Origin: Flavobacterium sp. 245
GTDB taxonomy: Bacteria > Bacteroidota > Bacteroidia > Flavobacteriales > Flavobacteriaceae
Reading direction: 5' to 3'
Assembly (NCBI RefSeq): GCF_004362055.1
Contig: NZ_SNXB01000002.1
Span: 248,001 to 312,000, forward strand
Length of the DNA stretch: 64,000 bases
Shown: positions 53,158 to 62,882 of the stretch, in pieces
Layout of the letters: each line of letters begins with the position of its first letter
Position numbering within the stretch: the stretch's first letter is position 1
The notes under the pieces: model-generated
What the model saw: the letters and a program-made list of their open reading frames with translations, nothing else
The model's database searches: none
Told to the model about the DNA's origin: nothing
Position numbers and translations under genes: made by a program

Positions 53158-53589
53158 ATGAAAAATAATTTGTTTGAAATACTAATCGGCTCTTGGACAT
53201 TAGTTGAATTGATTGAAGTACCTTTAAGGGATGGAAAAATTACAAATCCGATGGGAACCAAACCAAAAGGCATTATTATTTATAACAGCGACGGCTATAT
53301 GTCGGCACAAATAATGAATACTGATTTTGAACATTCTGATACCAAAGACAGTACCTCTTATCTCGCCTATTCTGGTCCCTTCAAAACTGATGATGAAAAA
53401 CAAATAGTCAGCCATACCATGTCTGTTTCACTTTTTGAAAATTGGAGAAATGAGACACAAAACAGAAAAGTTCTTTTTAAAGATGGATTGCTTCATTTAG
53501 AAACAGAGAAACCATTTATAAGCAATTCACGTTGGGTCATTCATAAACTCACTTGGAAAAGAACAGAACAATTAAACAAAAACCATTAA
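53158..53589 (+). CDS. Lipocalin-like domain protein
   Basis: 143 residues from the ATG at 53158 (the earlier ATG at 53131 is within a terminator). The pattern NLFEILIGSWTLVELIEVPL, PKGIIIYNSDGYMSAQIMN and a C-terminal ...KLTWKR is that of the lipocalin_5 group, a small barrel that binds lipophilic molecules. The downstream quinone-reductase gene starts 11 bases after the stop, so the two form an operon. Confidence 0.85.
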   Translation: MKNNLFEILIGSWTLVELIEVPLRDGKITNPMGTKPKGIIIYNSDGYMSAQIMNTDFEHSDTKDSTSYLAYSGPFKTDDEKQIVSHTMSVSLFENWRNETQNRKVLFKDGLLHLETEKPFISNSRWVIHKLTWKRTEQLNKNH

Positions 53590-53600
53590 TCGCAAACCAA

Positions 53601-54569
53601 ATGAAAGCAATAGTTATAACTCAATTTGGAGCTCCAGATGTACTTAAACTGCAGGAATATCCAACTCCAGAAGTAAGCGGAGACAAAGTATTAATAGAAG
53701 TTAAAGCAGCAGGTTTAAACCGCTCTGATATCTTCCAGCGTGAAGGGAATTATCCTGCACCAGCTGGAATTTCATCTGAAATTCCAGGTTTGGAAGTTTC
53801 AGGAATTGTAGTCGAATGCGGACCAGATGTTACCGATTTAAAAATTGGTGATAAAGTCTGTGCTATTCTCGCTGGCAGTGGTTATGCAGAATATGTAAGC
53901 GTTCGGGAAGGTCAATGTCTGCCAATTCCAGCTGGACTGACTTTTGCTGAAGCAGCAAGTTTGCCTGAAACGGTTTTTACTGTATGGTCAAATGTTTTTC
54001 AGAGAGGAAACCTAAAATCTGGTGAAACTCTTTTGATTCACGGCGGCAACAGTGGCATTGGCATTACGGGAATCCAAATTGCCCATTCTCTTGGCATTCG
54101 TATAATTGTAACAGTAGGATCTGATGAAAAAGGTCAAAAATGTCTCGATCTTGGCGCTGCATCATATATTAATTACAAAACCCAAGATTTTGAAACCGTT
54201 TTGCAGGAAGAAGGAGTCGATGTCATTTTAGATATGATTGGCGGTAATTACCTGAGTAAAAATGTAAATATCCTAAAACCCGAAGGCAGATTAGTTCATA
54301 TTAATGCCGTAAGCGGCAGTCATGTAGATCTTGATATTTGGAAAGTAATGATTAAACGTTTAACAATTACCGGAAGCACCTTAAGAAGCCGAGACTATGA
54401 TTTTAAAAAACAGCTAGCCAAAGAAGTGCAAAAAAACGTCTGGCCATTAATCGAGTCAAAACAATTCAAACCGATTATTTTTAAAACCTTTCCTTTCACC
54501 GAAGCTCCTGATGCACATCGATTATTAGAAGATGGCAGTCATACGGGCAAAATTATTTTAGTTCGATAA
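53601..54569 (+). CDS. NAD(P)H quinone oxidoreductase, PIG3-like
   Basis: 322 residues from the ATG at 53601 (MKAIVITQFGAPDV). It is a zinc-independent MDR: N-terminal SGDKVLIEVKAAGLNRSDIF (seen as VSGDKVLIEVKAAGLNRSD), Rossmann motif HGGNSGIGITGIQIAHSLGI, and the C-terminal PFTEAPDAHRLLEDGSHTGK pattern of the PIG3/QOR group. It reduces quinones with NADPH. Together with the lipocalin-like and monooxygenase-like genes it suggests handling of quinones or oxidised lipids. Confidence 0.93.
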   Translation: MKAIVITQFGAPDVLKLQEYPTPEVSGDKVLIEVKAAGLNRSDIFQREGNYPAPAGISSEIPGLEVSGIVVECGPDVTDLKIGDKVCAILAGSGYAEYVSVREGQCLPIPAGLTFAEAASLPETVFTVWSNVFQRGNLKSGETLLIHGGNSGIGITGIQIAHSLGIRIIVTVGSDEKGQKCLDLGAASYINYKTQDFETVLQEEGVDVILDMIGGNYLSKNVNILKPEGRLVHINAVSGSHVDLDIWKVMIKRLTITGSTLRSRDYDFKKQLAKEVQKNVWPLIESKQFKPIIFKTFPFTEAPDAHRLLEDGSHTGKIILVR

Positions 54570-54614
54570 TTAGTCCGAATAAACCTTAAACCTCAACCAA
54601 AAATAAATAGTAAT

Positions 54615-55166
54615 ATGGAAAATCAAGGCGCATCTGTTGTTATTACGCACCATATTTTGGATGGAAAAGAACAGGAATATGAAAAATGGCTGGATGAAAT
54701 TGTTCCCATTACCAAACACTCCAATGGTTTTATCGATTTGCAGATCGTACGGCCAATTCTGCATTTAACGTTTGTTTACACGGTTATTATCCGATTTGAC
54801 ACTATTGAAAACCTTAAATACTGGATGGAATCGGAAGACCGTAAAATGCTCATTAAAAAAGCAAATCCATTATTCAGAAAAAATGACAACTACCAGATAA
54901 AATCAGGTTTGGATTTTCTTTTTAATGCAAAAAACGAAGGAAACAAAGTTCCTGTTCGCTGGAAACAATTTCTTGTAACATGGTCTGCTATTTATCCATT
55001 GTCCCTTTTAATTCCTTTATTGGCACTCCCCTTTTTGAGATTTTTGAAAGTACCGTCAAATCATTATTTTGATGGATTAATAATTTCGGGCATCATAGTC
55101 TTTTTAATGGTATTTGTTGTAATGCCCAATTATACCAAACTGATCAAAAAATGGCTTTATAAATAA
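54615..55166 (+). CDS. Antibiotic-biosynthesis-monooxygenase-like protein with membrane tail
   Basis: 183 residues. An N-terminal ABM (dimeric alpha-beta barrel) domain, HHILDGKEQEYEKWLDEIVP and NSNGFIDLQIVRPI-like segment, is fused to a C-terminal part with two membrane helices (~118-138 WSAIYPLSLLIPLLALPFL and ~152-170 GLIISGIIVFLMVFVVM). The fusion is known from ABM proteins of unknown substrate, possibly quinone-linked. A terminator follows at 55192. Confidence 0.85.
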   Translation: MENQGASVVITHHILDGKEQEYEKWLDEIVPITKHSNGFIDLQIVRPILHLTFVYTVIIRFDTIENLKYWMESEDRKMLIKKANPLFRKNDNYQIKSGLDFLFNAKNEGNKVPVRWKQFLVTWSAIYPLSLLIPLLALPFLRFLKVPSNHYFDGLIISGIIVFLMVFVVMPNYTKLIKKWLYK

Positions 55167-55191
55167 TTAAAACTTCCCTCATTATAAAATC

Positions 55192-55222
55192 AAAAATCAC
55201 TGTAGTTTGCAGTGATTTTTTT
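55192..55222 (+). terminator. Terminator after the ABM gene
   Basis: AAAAATCACTG pairs with CAGTGATTTTT around TAGTTTG and is followed by more T. Confidence 0.8.
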
Positions 55223-55410
55223 GGTTTAAACTCTAAAGAAACAAATCCTCTATAATCAGAAAGCTTCAAATTATTCCTAAAGTTTCTCTTACTAAATTCA
55301 ACGACTCATTTTGCCCATTTAACGAATTCAAACTATACTCAGCATATATCTTCAATAGCTTTACAATAGAATTAAAAACCAATACAATTAATCATCAAAA
55401 AGCTATTATT

Positions 55411-56451
55411 ATGACTACCGAATTATTAAGTTTCAAATACGAACTAGAAAAAAAAGAACCACGCACCAATGACGGCGGTACAACAAGAGGAGCTTCCGTA
55501 AAAGATTTTCCAGCTTCTATTGGCATCGCAGGAGTTTCAATGCGACTACAGCCGGGAAGTATGCGCGAATTACACTGGCACGCAAATGCAGCAGAATGGG
55601 CTTATGTTATTTCAGGAACGGTTCGCACCACGATTATTCATCCAAATGGTAAAAGCTACACTGATAATTTTGAACCAGGCGATGTTTGGTATTTTCCAAA
55701 AGGATACGGACATTCAATTCAAGCAACAGGAACAGAAGAATGCCATTTTATTCTAATCTTTGATAATGGTAATTTTTCCGAAGATCACACTTTCAGCGTT
55801 ACCGATTTTGTATCCTGCATGCCACCAGAAATTGTTGCTCAAAACTTGGGAATTACTTTGGAAGAAGTAGCCGCATTACCTCAAAAAGAAGCCTATTTTG
55901 CAGCCGGGATTGTTCCTGACGAATTATCATTTACTGCCGCTTCCCGACCTGAAGAATCAGATATTGAATTGACCAATTTACACCGTTATCCCTTGCATTC
56001 TCAACAACCTAGAATAATTCCAGGTGGCGGTTTGCAAAGATTGGTAACAAGCAAAGAATTTCCTATCAGTACCACAATGGCGGGATCTATTATAGAATTA
56101 CAGCCAGGCGCTTTAAGAGAAATGCATTGGCATCCCAATGCTGATGAATGGCAATATTATATTTCTGGTCAAGCCGAAATGTCTGTTTTCTTAGCAGAAA
56201 GCACAGTCGTTACCGAACAATTCAACGCTGGAGATGTCGGTTATGTGCCAATGGGTGCAGGACATTACATTAAAAATACTGGAAATACCGTTTGTAAAAT
56301 CTTAATTGGATTTAATAGTGGCACCTATCAGTCTATTGATTTAAGCGAATGGCTTGCAGGAAATCCAAAAGATGTCGTGGTAACGAATTTTGGTTTGGAA
56401 GAAGGCGAAATTGAAAAATTTCCTAAAAGCAAACTGTTTATTCAACCGTAA
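55411..56451 (+). CDS. Bicupin, oxalate decarboxylase-like
   Basis: 346 residues with two cupin domains. In the first, RELHWHANAAEWAYVISG gives the Mn ligands His55, His57, Glu62 and a later His101. In the second, REMHWHPNADEWQYYISG provides the same set. The layout matches oxalate decarboxylase (OxdC), which turns oxalate into formate and CO2. The lid that gates the N-terminal site reads FSEDHTFSV: the key Glu (124) is kept, but the classical SENST is SEDHT. It has no signal peptide. It starts a run with DUF1275, peroxiredoxin, DsbA-like, FdhD and YdeP genes. Confidence 0.88.
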   Translation: MTTELLSFKYELEKKEPRTNDGGTTRGASVKDFPASIGIAGVSMRLQPGSMRELHWHANAAEWAYVISGTVRTTIIHPNGKSYTDNFEPGDVWYFPKGYGHSIQATGTEECHFILIFDNGNFSEDHTFSVTDFVSCMPPEIVAQNLGITLEEVAALPQKEAYFAAGIVPDELSFTAASRPEESDIELTNLHRYPLHSQQPRIIPGGGLQRLVTSKEFPISTTMAGSIIELQPGALREMHWHPNADEWQYYISGQAEMSVFLAESTVVTEQFNAGDVGYVPMGAGHYIKNTGNTVCKILIGFNSGTYQSIDLSEWLAGNPKDVVVTNFGLEEGEIEKFPKSKLFIQP

Positions 56452-56462
56452 TCATAAGTATT

Positions 56463-57182
56463 GTGGATGCCAAAACACAGTTCATAGATTCGTCTGAACA
56501 AACTAGATCGCAGGAGAAACTAGCCATATTTTTAGCCTTTATTGCAGGCTTTCTTGATGCTGCCGGTTTCCTGAAATGGAAAGTATATGTCTCTTTTATA
56601 AGCGGAAACAGCACACAATTGGGAATCGCTTTATCCAGTGGCAAACTCAATGTACTTCTTTCGTCTTTAACGGTAATTGGCTGTTTTGTTTTCGGAATAT
56701 ATGCTGGAACCTGCATTTCGTTGTGGAGAGAATCCAAAATTCAGACACTGCCATTTTATATCGTTTCAGGCATATTGATTGTCTATACAATGGCATCCAA
56801 TTATTATACGATAAACAACGGATTGTCGATACCTATCATTCTATTTTCAACTGGTGTTATGAATACCATTGTAACGTCTGTTGGAAGTCAAAAAATAAAT
56901 ACCGATTTCGTGACGGGAACTTTGAATAGTCTGGCTAGAAATACAGCCATGTTAAGTCTTTCCCGCAATAAAAACAGTCGGAAGTTTTATAAACTCAATG
57001 CTATACGGCTTTTACTATTATGGATTGGCTTTTTACTAGGGGCATCTGTCGTACCAATTATACTTCCGTTATTCAAAAATTGGACGCTTATTTTGCCTGC
57101 TTTATTACTACTTGCTTGTGCATTGTTACTGCCGATTACTGACTTTAACCTTAAAAATAAATCTTATGTTGAAGAAAAATGA
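56463..57182 (+). CDS. DUF1275 (YoaK) family membrane protein
   Basis: 239 residues with about six membrane helices. The start codon is GTG at 56463, 11 bases after the bicupin stop. LAFIAGFLDAAGFLKWKVYV and FISGNSTQLGIALSSGKL are the family signature (AG..DA.....F...SGN). The last part includes LLLLWIGFLLGASVVPIILP. The function of the family is unknown. Its end overlaps the peroxiredoxin gene by 17 bases. Confidence 0.9.
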   Translation: MDAKTQFIDSSEQTRSQEKLAIFLAFIAGFLDAAGFLKWKVYVSFISGNSTQLGIALSSGKLNVLLSSLTVIGCFVFGIYAGTCISLWRESKIQTLPFYIVSGILIVYTMASNYYTINNGLSIPIILFSTGVMNTIVTSVGSQKINTDFVTGTLNSLARNTAMLSLSRNKNSRKFYKLNAIRLLLLWIGFLLGASVVPIILPLFKNWTLILPALLLLACALLLPITDFNLKNKSYVEEK

Positions 57183-57618
57183 CGTTGCGCCAGATTTTAC
57201 CTTATTTGCAACACCCGATCAAAAAATCACTTTATCAGAATTTAAAGGAAAAAACGTGATTTTAGCTTTTTATCCTGCCGACTGGAGTCCAGTTTGCAGC
57301 GACCAAATGGCACTTTACAACGAAATGCAGAAATATTTCAATAAATATGATGCTACAATTTTCGGTATTTCTGTAGATAGTAAATGGTGTCACATGGCCT
57401 TTTCTCAATCAAGAAATCTGCATTTTCCTTTACTGGCTGATTTTGAACCAAAAGGAGACACTTCAAAAAAATATGGCGTATACAATGAGAAAGAAGGTGA
57501 ATGCAATCGTGCCCTTTTTGTAATTGACAAAGAAGGAATTATACAATGGAGTTATCTCTCGCCAATGGCTATAAACCCAGGAGCAGATGGAATTCTTGAA
57601 GCTTTAGAAAAACTATAA
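57166..57618 (+). CDS. Peroxiredoxin (AhpC/TSA family)
   Basis: 150 residues from the ATG at 57166. Active-site segment LAFYPADWSPVCSDQMALYN with peroxidatic Cys44. A second Cys in EGECNRALFVIDKEG could act as resolving cysteine. It reduces peroxides with thioredoxin-type electrons in the cytoplasm. The upstream in-frame ATG at 57112 lies within the DUF1275 gene. It is followed after 13 bases by a DsbA-like gene. Confidence 0.93.
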   Translation: MLKKNDVAPDFTLFATPDQKITLSEFKGKNVILAFYPADWSPVCSDQMALYNEMQKYFNKYDATIFGISVDSKWCHMAFSQSRNLHFPLLADFEPKGDTSKKYGVYNEKEGECNRALFVIDKEGIIQWSYLSPMAINPGADGILEALEKL

Positions 57619-57631
57619 AAACCAATCAATT

Positions 57632-58147
57632 ATGTCACTAAAACCATCGGTCAGTAAAACTGATCATATACAAGGAAAAAAAGATGCTGATATAGTAATC
57701 GTAGAATACGGAGATTATCAATGTCCCTATTGCGGTGCAGCTTATCCTATTCTTAAAGAAATGATGACGAAATACGGCAAACAGATAAAATTTATTTTTA
57801 GAAATTTTCCGTTATCAGAAATGCATCAATACGCCCGTCCTGCCGCAATTGCGGCAGAAGCCGCAGCATTGCAGGGAAAGTTCTGGGAAATGCATGATGC
57901 CATCTACGAAAATCAGAGAATTCTAAGTGAACCTTTTTTATTAGAATTAGTAGAAAAATTGGAGCTAGACCCACATCAATTCAATGTGGATATTAAAAAA
58001 TCTGAACTTGCCGCAAAAGTAGATTCCGATTTTGAAAGCGGTATTTTAAGCGGTGTAAATGGCACACCTTCTTTTTTTGTCAATGGTAGAAAATTTAACG
58101 CAGGCGCAGAAGATCTCTTGCAACTGATGAGTGAAATCGTGAAATAA
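57632..58147 (+). CDS. DsbA-family thioredoxin-fold protein
   Basis: 171 residues. VEYGDYQCPYCGAAYPILKE carries a CPYC active site near residue 31. VNGTPSFFVNGRKFNAG contains the cis-Pro of the thioredoxin fold. There is no signal peptide, so unlike classical DsbA it would act in the cytoplasm. It may cooperate with the adjacent peroxiredoxin. Confidence 0.92.
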   Translation: MSLKPSVSKTDHIQGKKDADIVIVEYGDYQCPYCGAAYPILKEMMTKYGKQIKFIFRNFPLSEMHQYARPAAIAAEAAALQGKFWEMHDAIYENQRILSEPFLLELVEKLELDPHQFNVDIKKSELAAKVDSDFESGILSGVNGTPSFFVNGRKFNAGAEDLLQLMSEIVK

Positions 58148-58262
58148 ATAGTTCAAAAATTAAATCTAAAAATCGAATAGTATGCTCTCAATTAATGAAT
58201 GAAATTATATTTTTTGAATCTATTTTTAATTAAATTTACGTAACAACTTCAATTACAATATC

Positions 58263-59135
58263 ATGGAAATAAATTATACGGAATTAGTTTCCATCAAGCA
58301 CGTAAGTGTTCAAAGAATAGAAAATAACGGAACCTCATCGTTTTTAGATACGCTTTCTGTTGAAGAACCTCTTGAAATCAGGCTTTCTTACAGTCCTAAT
58401 TCAGAGAGAATTCAAAAGAACATTTCGGTTACCATGCGAACTCCTGGCAATGATGTTGATCTTGCGATTGGTTTTCTGTTTACAGAAGGAATTATTGCTT
58501 CTTTTGAAGATATTCAAGATGCTTTTGCAATAAAAATGAATTGCTTGTCACAAAAACAAAACATTGTTCAGGTTGATCTTAAAGAAGGTTTTACTCCAAA
58601 TTTGATGCAGACAGATCGAAATTTCTATACGACTTCAAGTTGTGGCGTATGCGGAAAAAGTTCGATTCAATCTATAAAAACGGTAAGCCCATTTGGAAAT
58701 TTGATGAGATCGCAGATCCAGATTCATGCATCTGTTTTTTATCAATTACCCGAAAAATTAAGAATTGCTCAAAGCGATTTTGAATCCACTGGCGGTCTTC
58801 ATGCCTCAGGGCTTTTTAATACTCAAGGCGATTTGATTCTTTTAACTGAAGATGTTGGAAGGCATAACGCATTAGACAAATTGATTGGAAGATCTCTTGC
58901 AAATCAATCGCTGCCATTAAATGAACATATTTTGCTTCTAAGCGGAAGAGCCAGTTTTGAGTTAATCCAAAAAGCAGCAATGGCGGGAATTTCTATTATT
59001 GCTTCTATTGGCGCTCCATCCAGTTTGGCCGTAGAACTAGCGACAGAGTTTAATATTACACTTTTAGGATTTCTAAAAGAAAACCGATTGAATATATACA
59101 ACTCATCGGAACAAACCGTAATCCTAACACAATAG
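58263..59135 (+). CDS. fdhD: Formate dehydrogenase accessory sulfurtransferase
   Basis: 290 residues. The N-terminal region has ISVTMRTPGNDVDLAIGFLF TEG (parts), the conserved CGVCG pair of sulfur-transfer cysteines sits in TSSCGVCGKSS (~residues 125-131), and the end includes LSGRASFELIQKAAMAGISI. FdhD passes sulfur from IscS to the molybdenum cofactor of formate dehydrogenases. The next gene, 18 bases downstream, encodes just such an enzyme. Confidence 0.95.
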   Translation: MEINYTELVSIKHVSVQRIENNGTSSFLDTLSVEEPLEIRLSYSPNSERIQKNISVTMRTPGNDVDLAIGFLFTEGIIASFEDIQDAFAIKMNCLSQKQNIVQVDLKEGFTPNLMQTDRNFYTTSSCGVCGKSSIQSIKTVSPFGNLMRSQIQIHASVFYQLPEKLRIAQSDFESTGGLHASGLFNTQGDLILLTEDVGRHNALDKLIGRSLANQSLPLNEHILLLSGRASFELIQKAAMAGISIIASIGAPSSLAVELATEFNITLLGFLKENRLNIYNSSEQTVILTQ

Positions 59136-59153
59136 CCATTAAACCATAATACA

Positions 59154-61520
59154 ATGAAGAAAGATCTACAACAAAAAACAGCTGATTTAAGCCATAAATT
59201 ACCTGAAGCAGAAAATCCGTACCAGCTTTCGAAACTTAAATTAACAAAAGTAGAAAAATGGGCTGCCGGCGTTCCTGCGGTTATGGCTGCGGTAAGCGAT
59301 CTTATAGAAGACAAAACCATTCTAAGAGGCGGAAAAGCTTTATTTAAAATGAATCAAATGGGCGGTTTTGACTGTTCCAGCTGCGCATGGCCAGATCCTG
59401 ATGATGATCGATCTCCTTTGGGCGAATATTGTGAAAACGGAGCAAAAGCTCTGGCTGAAGAAGCTACAACCAAAAAAGTTGATGCTGCTTTCTTTAAAGA
59501 AAACTCTGTTTACAGCCTTTCAAAATTGGACGATTACCAAATTGGAAAAATGGGAAGATTGACCGAACCTATGTATTTGCCTGTTGGCGGTACACATTAT
59601 CAGCCCATAAGTTGGAATGAGGCTTTTACAAAAATTGCTTCCCATTTAAATGCGCTTGAATCTCCAAATGAAGCGGCCTTTTATACTTCGGGAAGAACCA
59701 GTAATGAAGCTTCCTTTCTTTATCAGCTTTTTGCAAAAGAATTTGGAACCAATAATATGCCAGATTGTTCCAATATGTGCCACGAAACCTCTGGAACAGC
59801 TTTGAAAACTACAATCGGAATTGGAAAAGGAACGGTTACTCTAGAAGATTTTTATGATACCGATGTGATTGTGATAATCGGACAGAATCCAGGAACAAAT
59901 GCTCCAAGAATGCTGAGTGCTTTAGAAAAAGGCAAAAACAATGGCGCAAAAATTATTGCGGTTAATCCGTTACCTGAGGCTGGCTTAATGGGATTCCATA
60001 ATCCACAGGCTATAAAAGGGATAATTGGATCAGGCGGAAAACTTACAGACCTTTTTCTTCCGATAAAAATAAACGGCGATATGGCACTTTTAAAAGCTAT
60101 TGAACTTTTGCTAATTGAATTAGAAAAGAAAAACCCAGGTGAAGTTTTTGATCATGAATTTATCAAAGACAAAACAACTGGTTTTGAAAATTTTGAGAAA
60201 CAGTTTGAAAATTTAGACTTGGATCATCTTGCCTTTCTATCTGGAGTTCCAAAAGATTTAATTATAGAAGCAGCAAAAATACTGGCTTTCAAAAAAAGAA
60301 TTATTGTTTGCTGGGGAATGGGACTTACCCAGCAGCCAAATGGTGTCGATATGATCCGAGAGATTGTCAATATTTTATTGATTAAAGGAAGTATTGGTAA
60401 ACCCGGCGCAGGAGTCTGTCCCGTTCGCGGACACAGTAATGTTCAAGGAAACAGAACCATGCTTATTGATGAAAAACCTACCAATGAACAATTAGATCGT
60501 CTTCAAAATTATTTCGGATTTAGTCCGCCGAGAAATCACGGTTATGATGTAGTTGGAACGATAAAAGCGATTCATGACGAGAAAGTAAAATTTATGTTCT
60601 GCATGGGCGGTAATTTTCTATCGGCGGCACCAGATACGACTTATACCGCAGAAGCATTTCGAAAACTGAAACTGCTGGTGTGTGTCTCGACAAAACTCAA
60701 TAGAGGCCATTTGATACACGGAAAAGAATCTCTTATTCTTCCTACGCTTTCCCGAAGTGATATGGATATCGTTAACGGAGAAGTGCAGATTATTAGTACA
60801 GAAAATTCTATGGGCGTGGTGCAGTCTTCAAAAGGCGTGCTTAAACCTATCTCGAATCAATTGATAAACGAAACTCAAATTGTCTGCCGAATGGCGATGG
60901 CTGTTCTTGGAGAAAAATCAGTCATCGACTGGAAGCGATACCACGACAGTTATGATGATGTGAGAGAAGCTATTGAAAATTGCATTCCAGGTTTTGAAAA
61001 TTACAATAGTAGAGTTCGCGAAAAGGGCGGTTTTTATTTGCCTAATGCTCCTCGCCATGGTCAATTTACGGCTAAAGAATCTGCTGATCGTGCGGCATTT
61101 ACTTTAACAGAAATTCCAGATAATGAATTGGAACCAGATGAATATATGATGGCCACAACTCGTACGCATGACCAGTTTAATACTACTATTTATGGTATGG
61201 ATGACCGCTACAGGGGAATAAAAAATGAACGACGTGTTATTTTTATGAATCAAAATGATATTGATAAAGCAGGATTTAAAGCAGGAGATAAAGTAGATCT
61301 CTTTAATTATAATGATGGCATAGAAAGAATTGCACCTTTATTCCTTATTGTTTCTTATCAAATTCCAGAGCGAAATACAGTCACTTATTTTCCTGAAACC
61401 AATGTTTTGGTTTCTGTAAATAATGTGGTGAAAGAAAGCAATATGCCGGCATCTAAATACGTGAAAATAAAAGTAAAAAAACACGATCCTGCCATTTACG
61501 AAAAGATAAAACACATGTAA
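59154..61520 (+). CDS. FdhF/YdeP-family molybdopterin oxidoreductase
   Basis: 788 residues. Near the N-terminus GGFDCSSCAWPDPDDDRSPL and EYCENGAKA give three cysteines (74, 77, 93). This is the reduced Fe-S ligand set of YdeP-like proteins compared with four in true formate dehydrogenases. The molybdopterin domain follows (TSGRTSNEASFLYQLFAKEF, NCIP; DIIVIGQNP-like VIVIIGQNPGTNAPRMLS) and a MopB C-terminal domain (TRTHDQFNTTIYGMDDRYRG). A Cys or Sec metal ligand as in FdhF is replaced by the MCHETSGTAL segment. YdeP-type proteins are linked to acid resistance and formate-like oxidation. Confidence 0.92.
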   Translation: MKKDLQQKTADLSHKLPEAENPYQLSKLKLTKVEKWAAGVPAVMAAVSDLIEDKTILRGGKALFKMNQMGGFDCSSCAWPDPDDDRSPLGEYCENGAKALAEEATTKKVDAAFFKENSVYSLSKLDDYQIGKMGRLTEPMYLPVGGTHYQPISWNEAFTKIASHLNALESPNEAAFYTSGRTSNEASFLYQLFAKEFGTNNMPDCSNMCHETSGTALKTTIGIGKGTVTLEDFYDTDVIVIIGQNPGTNAPRMLSALEKGKNNGAKIIAVNPLPEAGLMGFHNPQAIKGIIGSGGKLTDLFLPIKINGDMALLKAIELLLIELEKKNPGEVFDHEFIKDKTTGFENFEKQFENLDLDHLAFLSGVPKDLIIEAAKILAFKKRIIVCWGMGLTQQPNGVDMIREIVNILLIKGSIGKPGAGVCPVRGHSNVQGNRTMLIDEKPTNEQLDRLQNYFGFSPPRNHGYDVVGTIKAIHDEKVKFMFCMGGNFLSAAPDTTYTAEAFRKLKLLVCVSTKLNRGHLIHGKESLILPTLSRSDMDIVNGEVQIISTENSMGVVQSSKGVLKPISNQLINETQIVCRMAMAVLGEKSVIDWKRYHDSYDDVREAIENCIPGFENYNSRVREKGGFYLPNAPRHGQFTAKESADRAAFTLTEIPDNELEPDEYMMATTRTHDQFNTTIYGMDDRYRGIKNERRVIFMNQNDIDKAGFKAGDKVDLFNYNDGIERIAPLFLIVSYQIPERNTVTYFPETNVLVSVNNVVKESNMPASKYVKIKVKKHDPAIYEKIKHM

Positions 61521-61754
61521 TTCTTTTCAAATAAAAATAAGTTAGCGAAGACTTTTGAGGCATTTATTTAGATTAAAAATAGTAATAGCGCTGTTACAAT
61601 TCATTACTTAATCTAGGTTAATCGACTGCTCTACTCTTCCTATATAAATTTGTCAAAGAAATCTAAGTCAAATAAAAAATGATAAAAACTTAGAATTTAA
61701 CGACAATACCAAAATTAGGATACTCTTAATTTTATTAATCTTAAAACCAAAAAA

Positions 61755-62573
61755 ATGAGCACAATTACAGTAAAAGACGGAACAGAAATTTATTATAAAG
61801 ATTGGGGAACAGGACAACCTATCGTTTTTCACCACGGATGGCCTTTATCAGCAGACGACTGGGATGCGCAAATGATGTTTTTCTTAAAACAAGGATATAG
61901 AGTTATTGCTCATGACAGACGCGGACACGGTCGTTCTGGTCAAAGTTCTGAAGGTAACAACATGGAGACCTATGCTGCAGACGTAGCAGAATTAACCGCT
62001 GCACTTGACTTAAAAGATGCGATTCATATTGGCCATTCAACCGGCGGAGGCGAAGTAATTCGCTACGCATCAAAATATGGAAAAGGACGTGTTTCTAAAG
62101 CCATTATTATTAGTGCTGTTACGCCGATCATGATCAAAAATAAGGCAAATCCTGATGGTGTCCCATTGTCTGTTTTTGATGAAATCAGAGAAGGAACCGG
62201 ATTTAACAGAGCACAATATTTCTATGATTTCCCAATCGCTTTTTACGGATGGAACCGTGAAGGAAAAACAGTTCAGGAAGGTATCAAACACAATTGGTGG
62301 CGTCAAGGAATGATGGGTTCTGTACTGGCTCATTATGAAGGAATTAAAGCTTTCTCTGAATCCGATTTTACTGAAGATTTGAAAAGTTTAGACATACCTG
62401 TATTGGTTCTTCACGGAGAAGATGATCAGATCGTTCCATATAATCAGGCTCCTAAAGCTGCTGCTCTTTTGAAAAATGGAAAATTAATTTCTTATCCTGG
62501 ATTTCCTCATGGTATGCCAACAACAGAGGCAGAAACAATTAATAACGATATTTTAGAATTTATCAAATCTTAA
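61755..62573 (+). CDS. Alpha/beta hydrolase, haloperoxidase-like
   Basis: 272 residues. Motifs FHHGWPLSADDWDAQMMFFL, the nucleophile elbow GHSTGGGEVIRY (Ser98 region), Asp in LHGEDDQIVPYNQAPKAAAL and His in YPGFPHGMPTTEAETIN are those of cofactor-free haloperoxidases/esterases. In vivo these enzymes are usually esterases. There is no signal peptide. The gap before it (61521-61754) has no recognisable feature beyond AT-rich leader; a terminator follows. Confidence 0.93.
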   Translation: MSTITVKDGTEIYYKDWGTGQPIVFHHGWPLSADDWDAQMMFFLKQGYRVIAHDRRGHGRSGQSSEGNNMETYAADVAELTAALDLKDAIHIGHSTGGGEVIRYASKYGKGRVSKAIIISAVTPIMIKNKANPDGVPLSVFDEIREGTGFNRAQYFYDFPIAFYGWNREGKTVQEGIKHNWWRQGMMGSVLAHYEGIKAFSESDFTEDLKSLDIPVLVLHGEDDQIVPYNQAPKAAALLKNGKLISYPGFPHGMPTTEAETINNDILEFIKS

Positions 62574-62599
62574 ATATATCCTGATTTTTTAAATAAAAG

Positions 62600-62637
62600 C
62601 CTCCAGTCTACATTTTGATTCTGGAGGTTTTTATTTT
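62600..62637 (+). terminator. Terminator of the hydrolase gene
   Basis: CCTCCAG (62600-62606) pairs with CTGGAGG (62621-62627) and is followed by TTTTTATTTTTG. Confidence 0.8.
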
Positions 62638-62882
62638 TGATTTCTTTGATGATCTGTTGTCTAAAAATTAAATTGTTTTCGTGTTTAAACATTTGATATC
62701 ATAATCGAATAACAAAATAGATAAAACTTTACTCATAACAAATATGTAAAGCAGTAAATCAAATTTTGTGGCAAATTCGTAGCATATGAGATTTGGAGTG
62801 GATATCTTTTTTGACGCAAAAATTTAAGGAAGTTTTTAATAAAAGAATTTAACTATCTGCTTTTTGATACTACATTTTTCAA

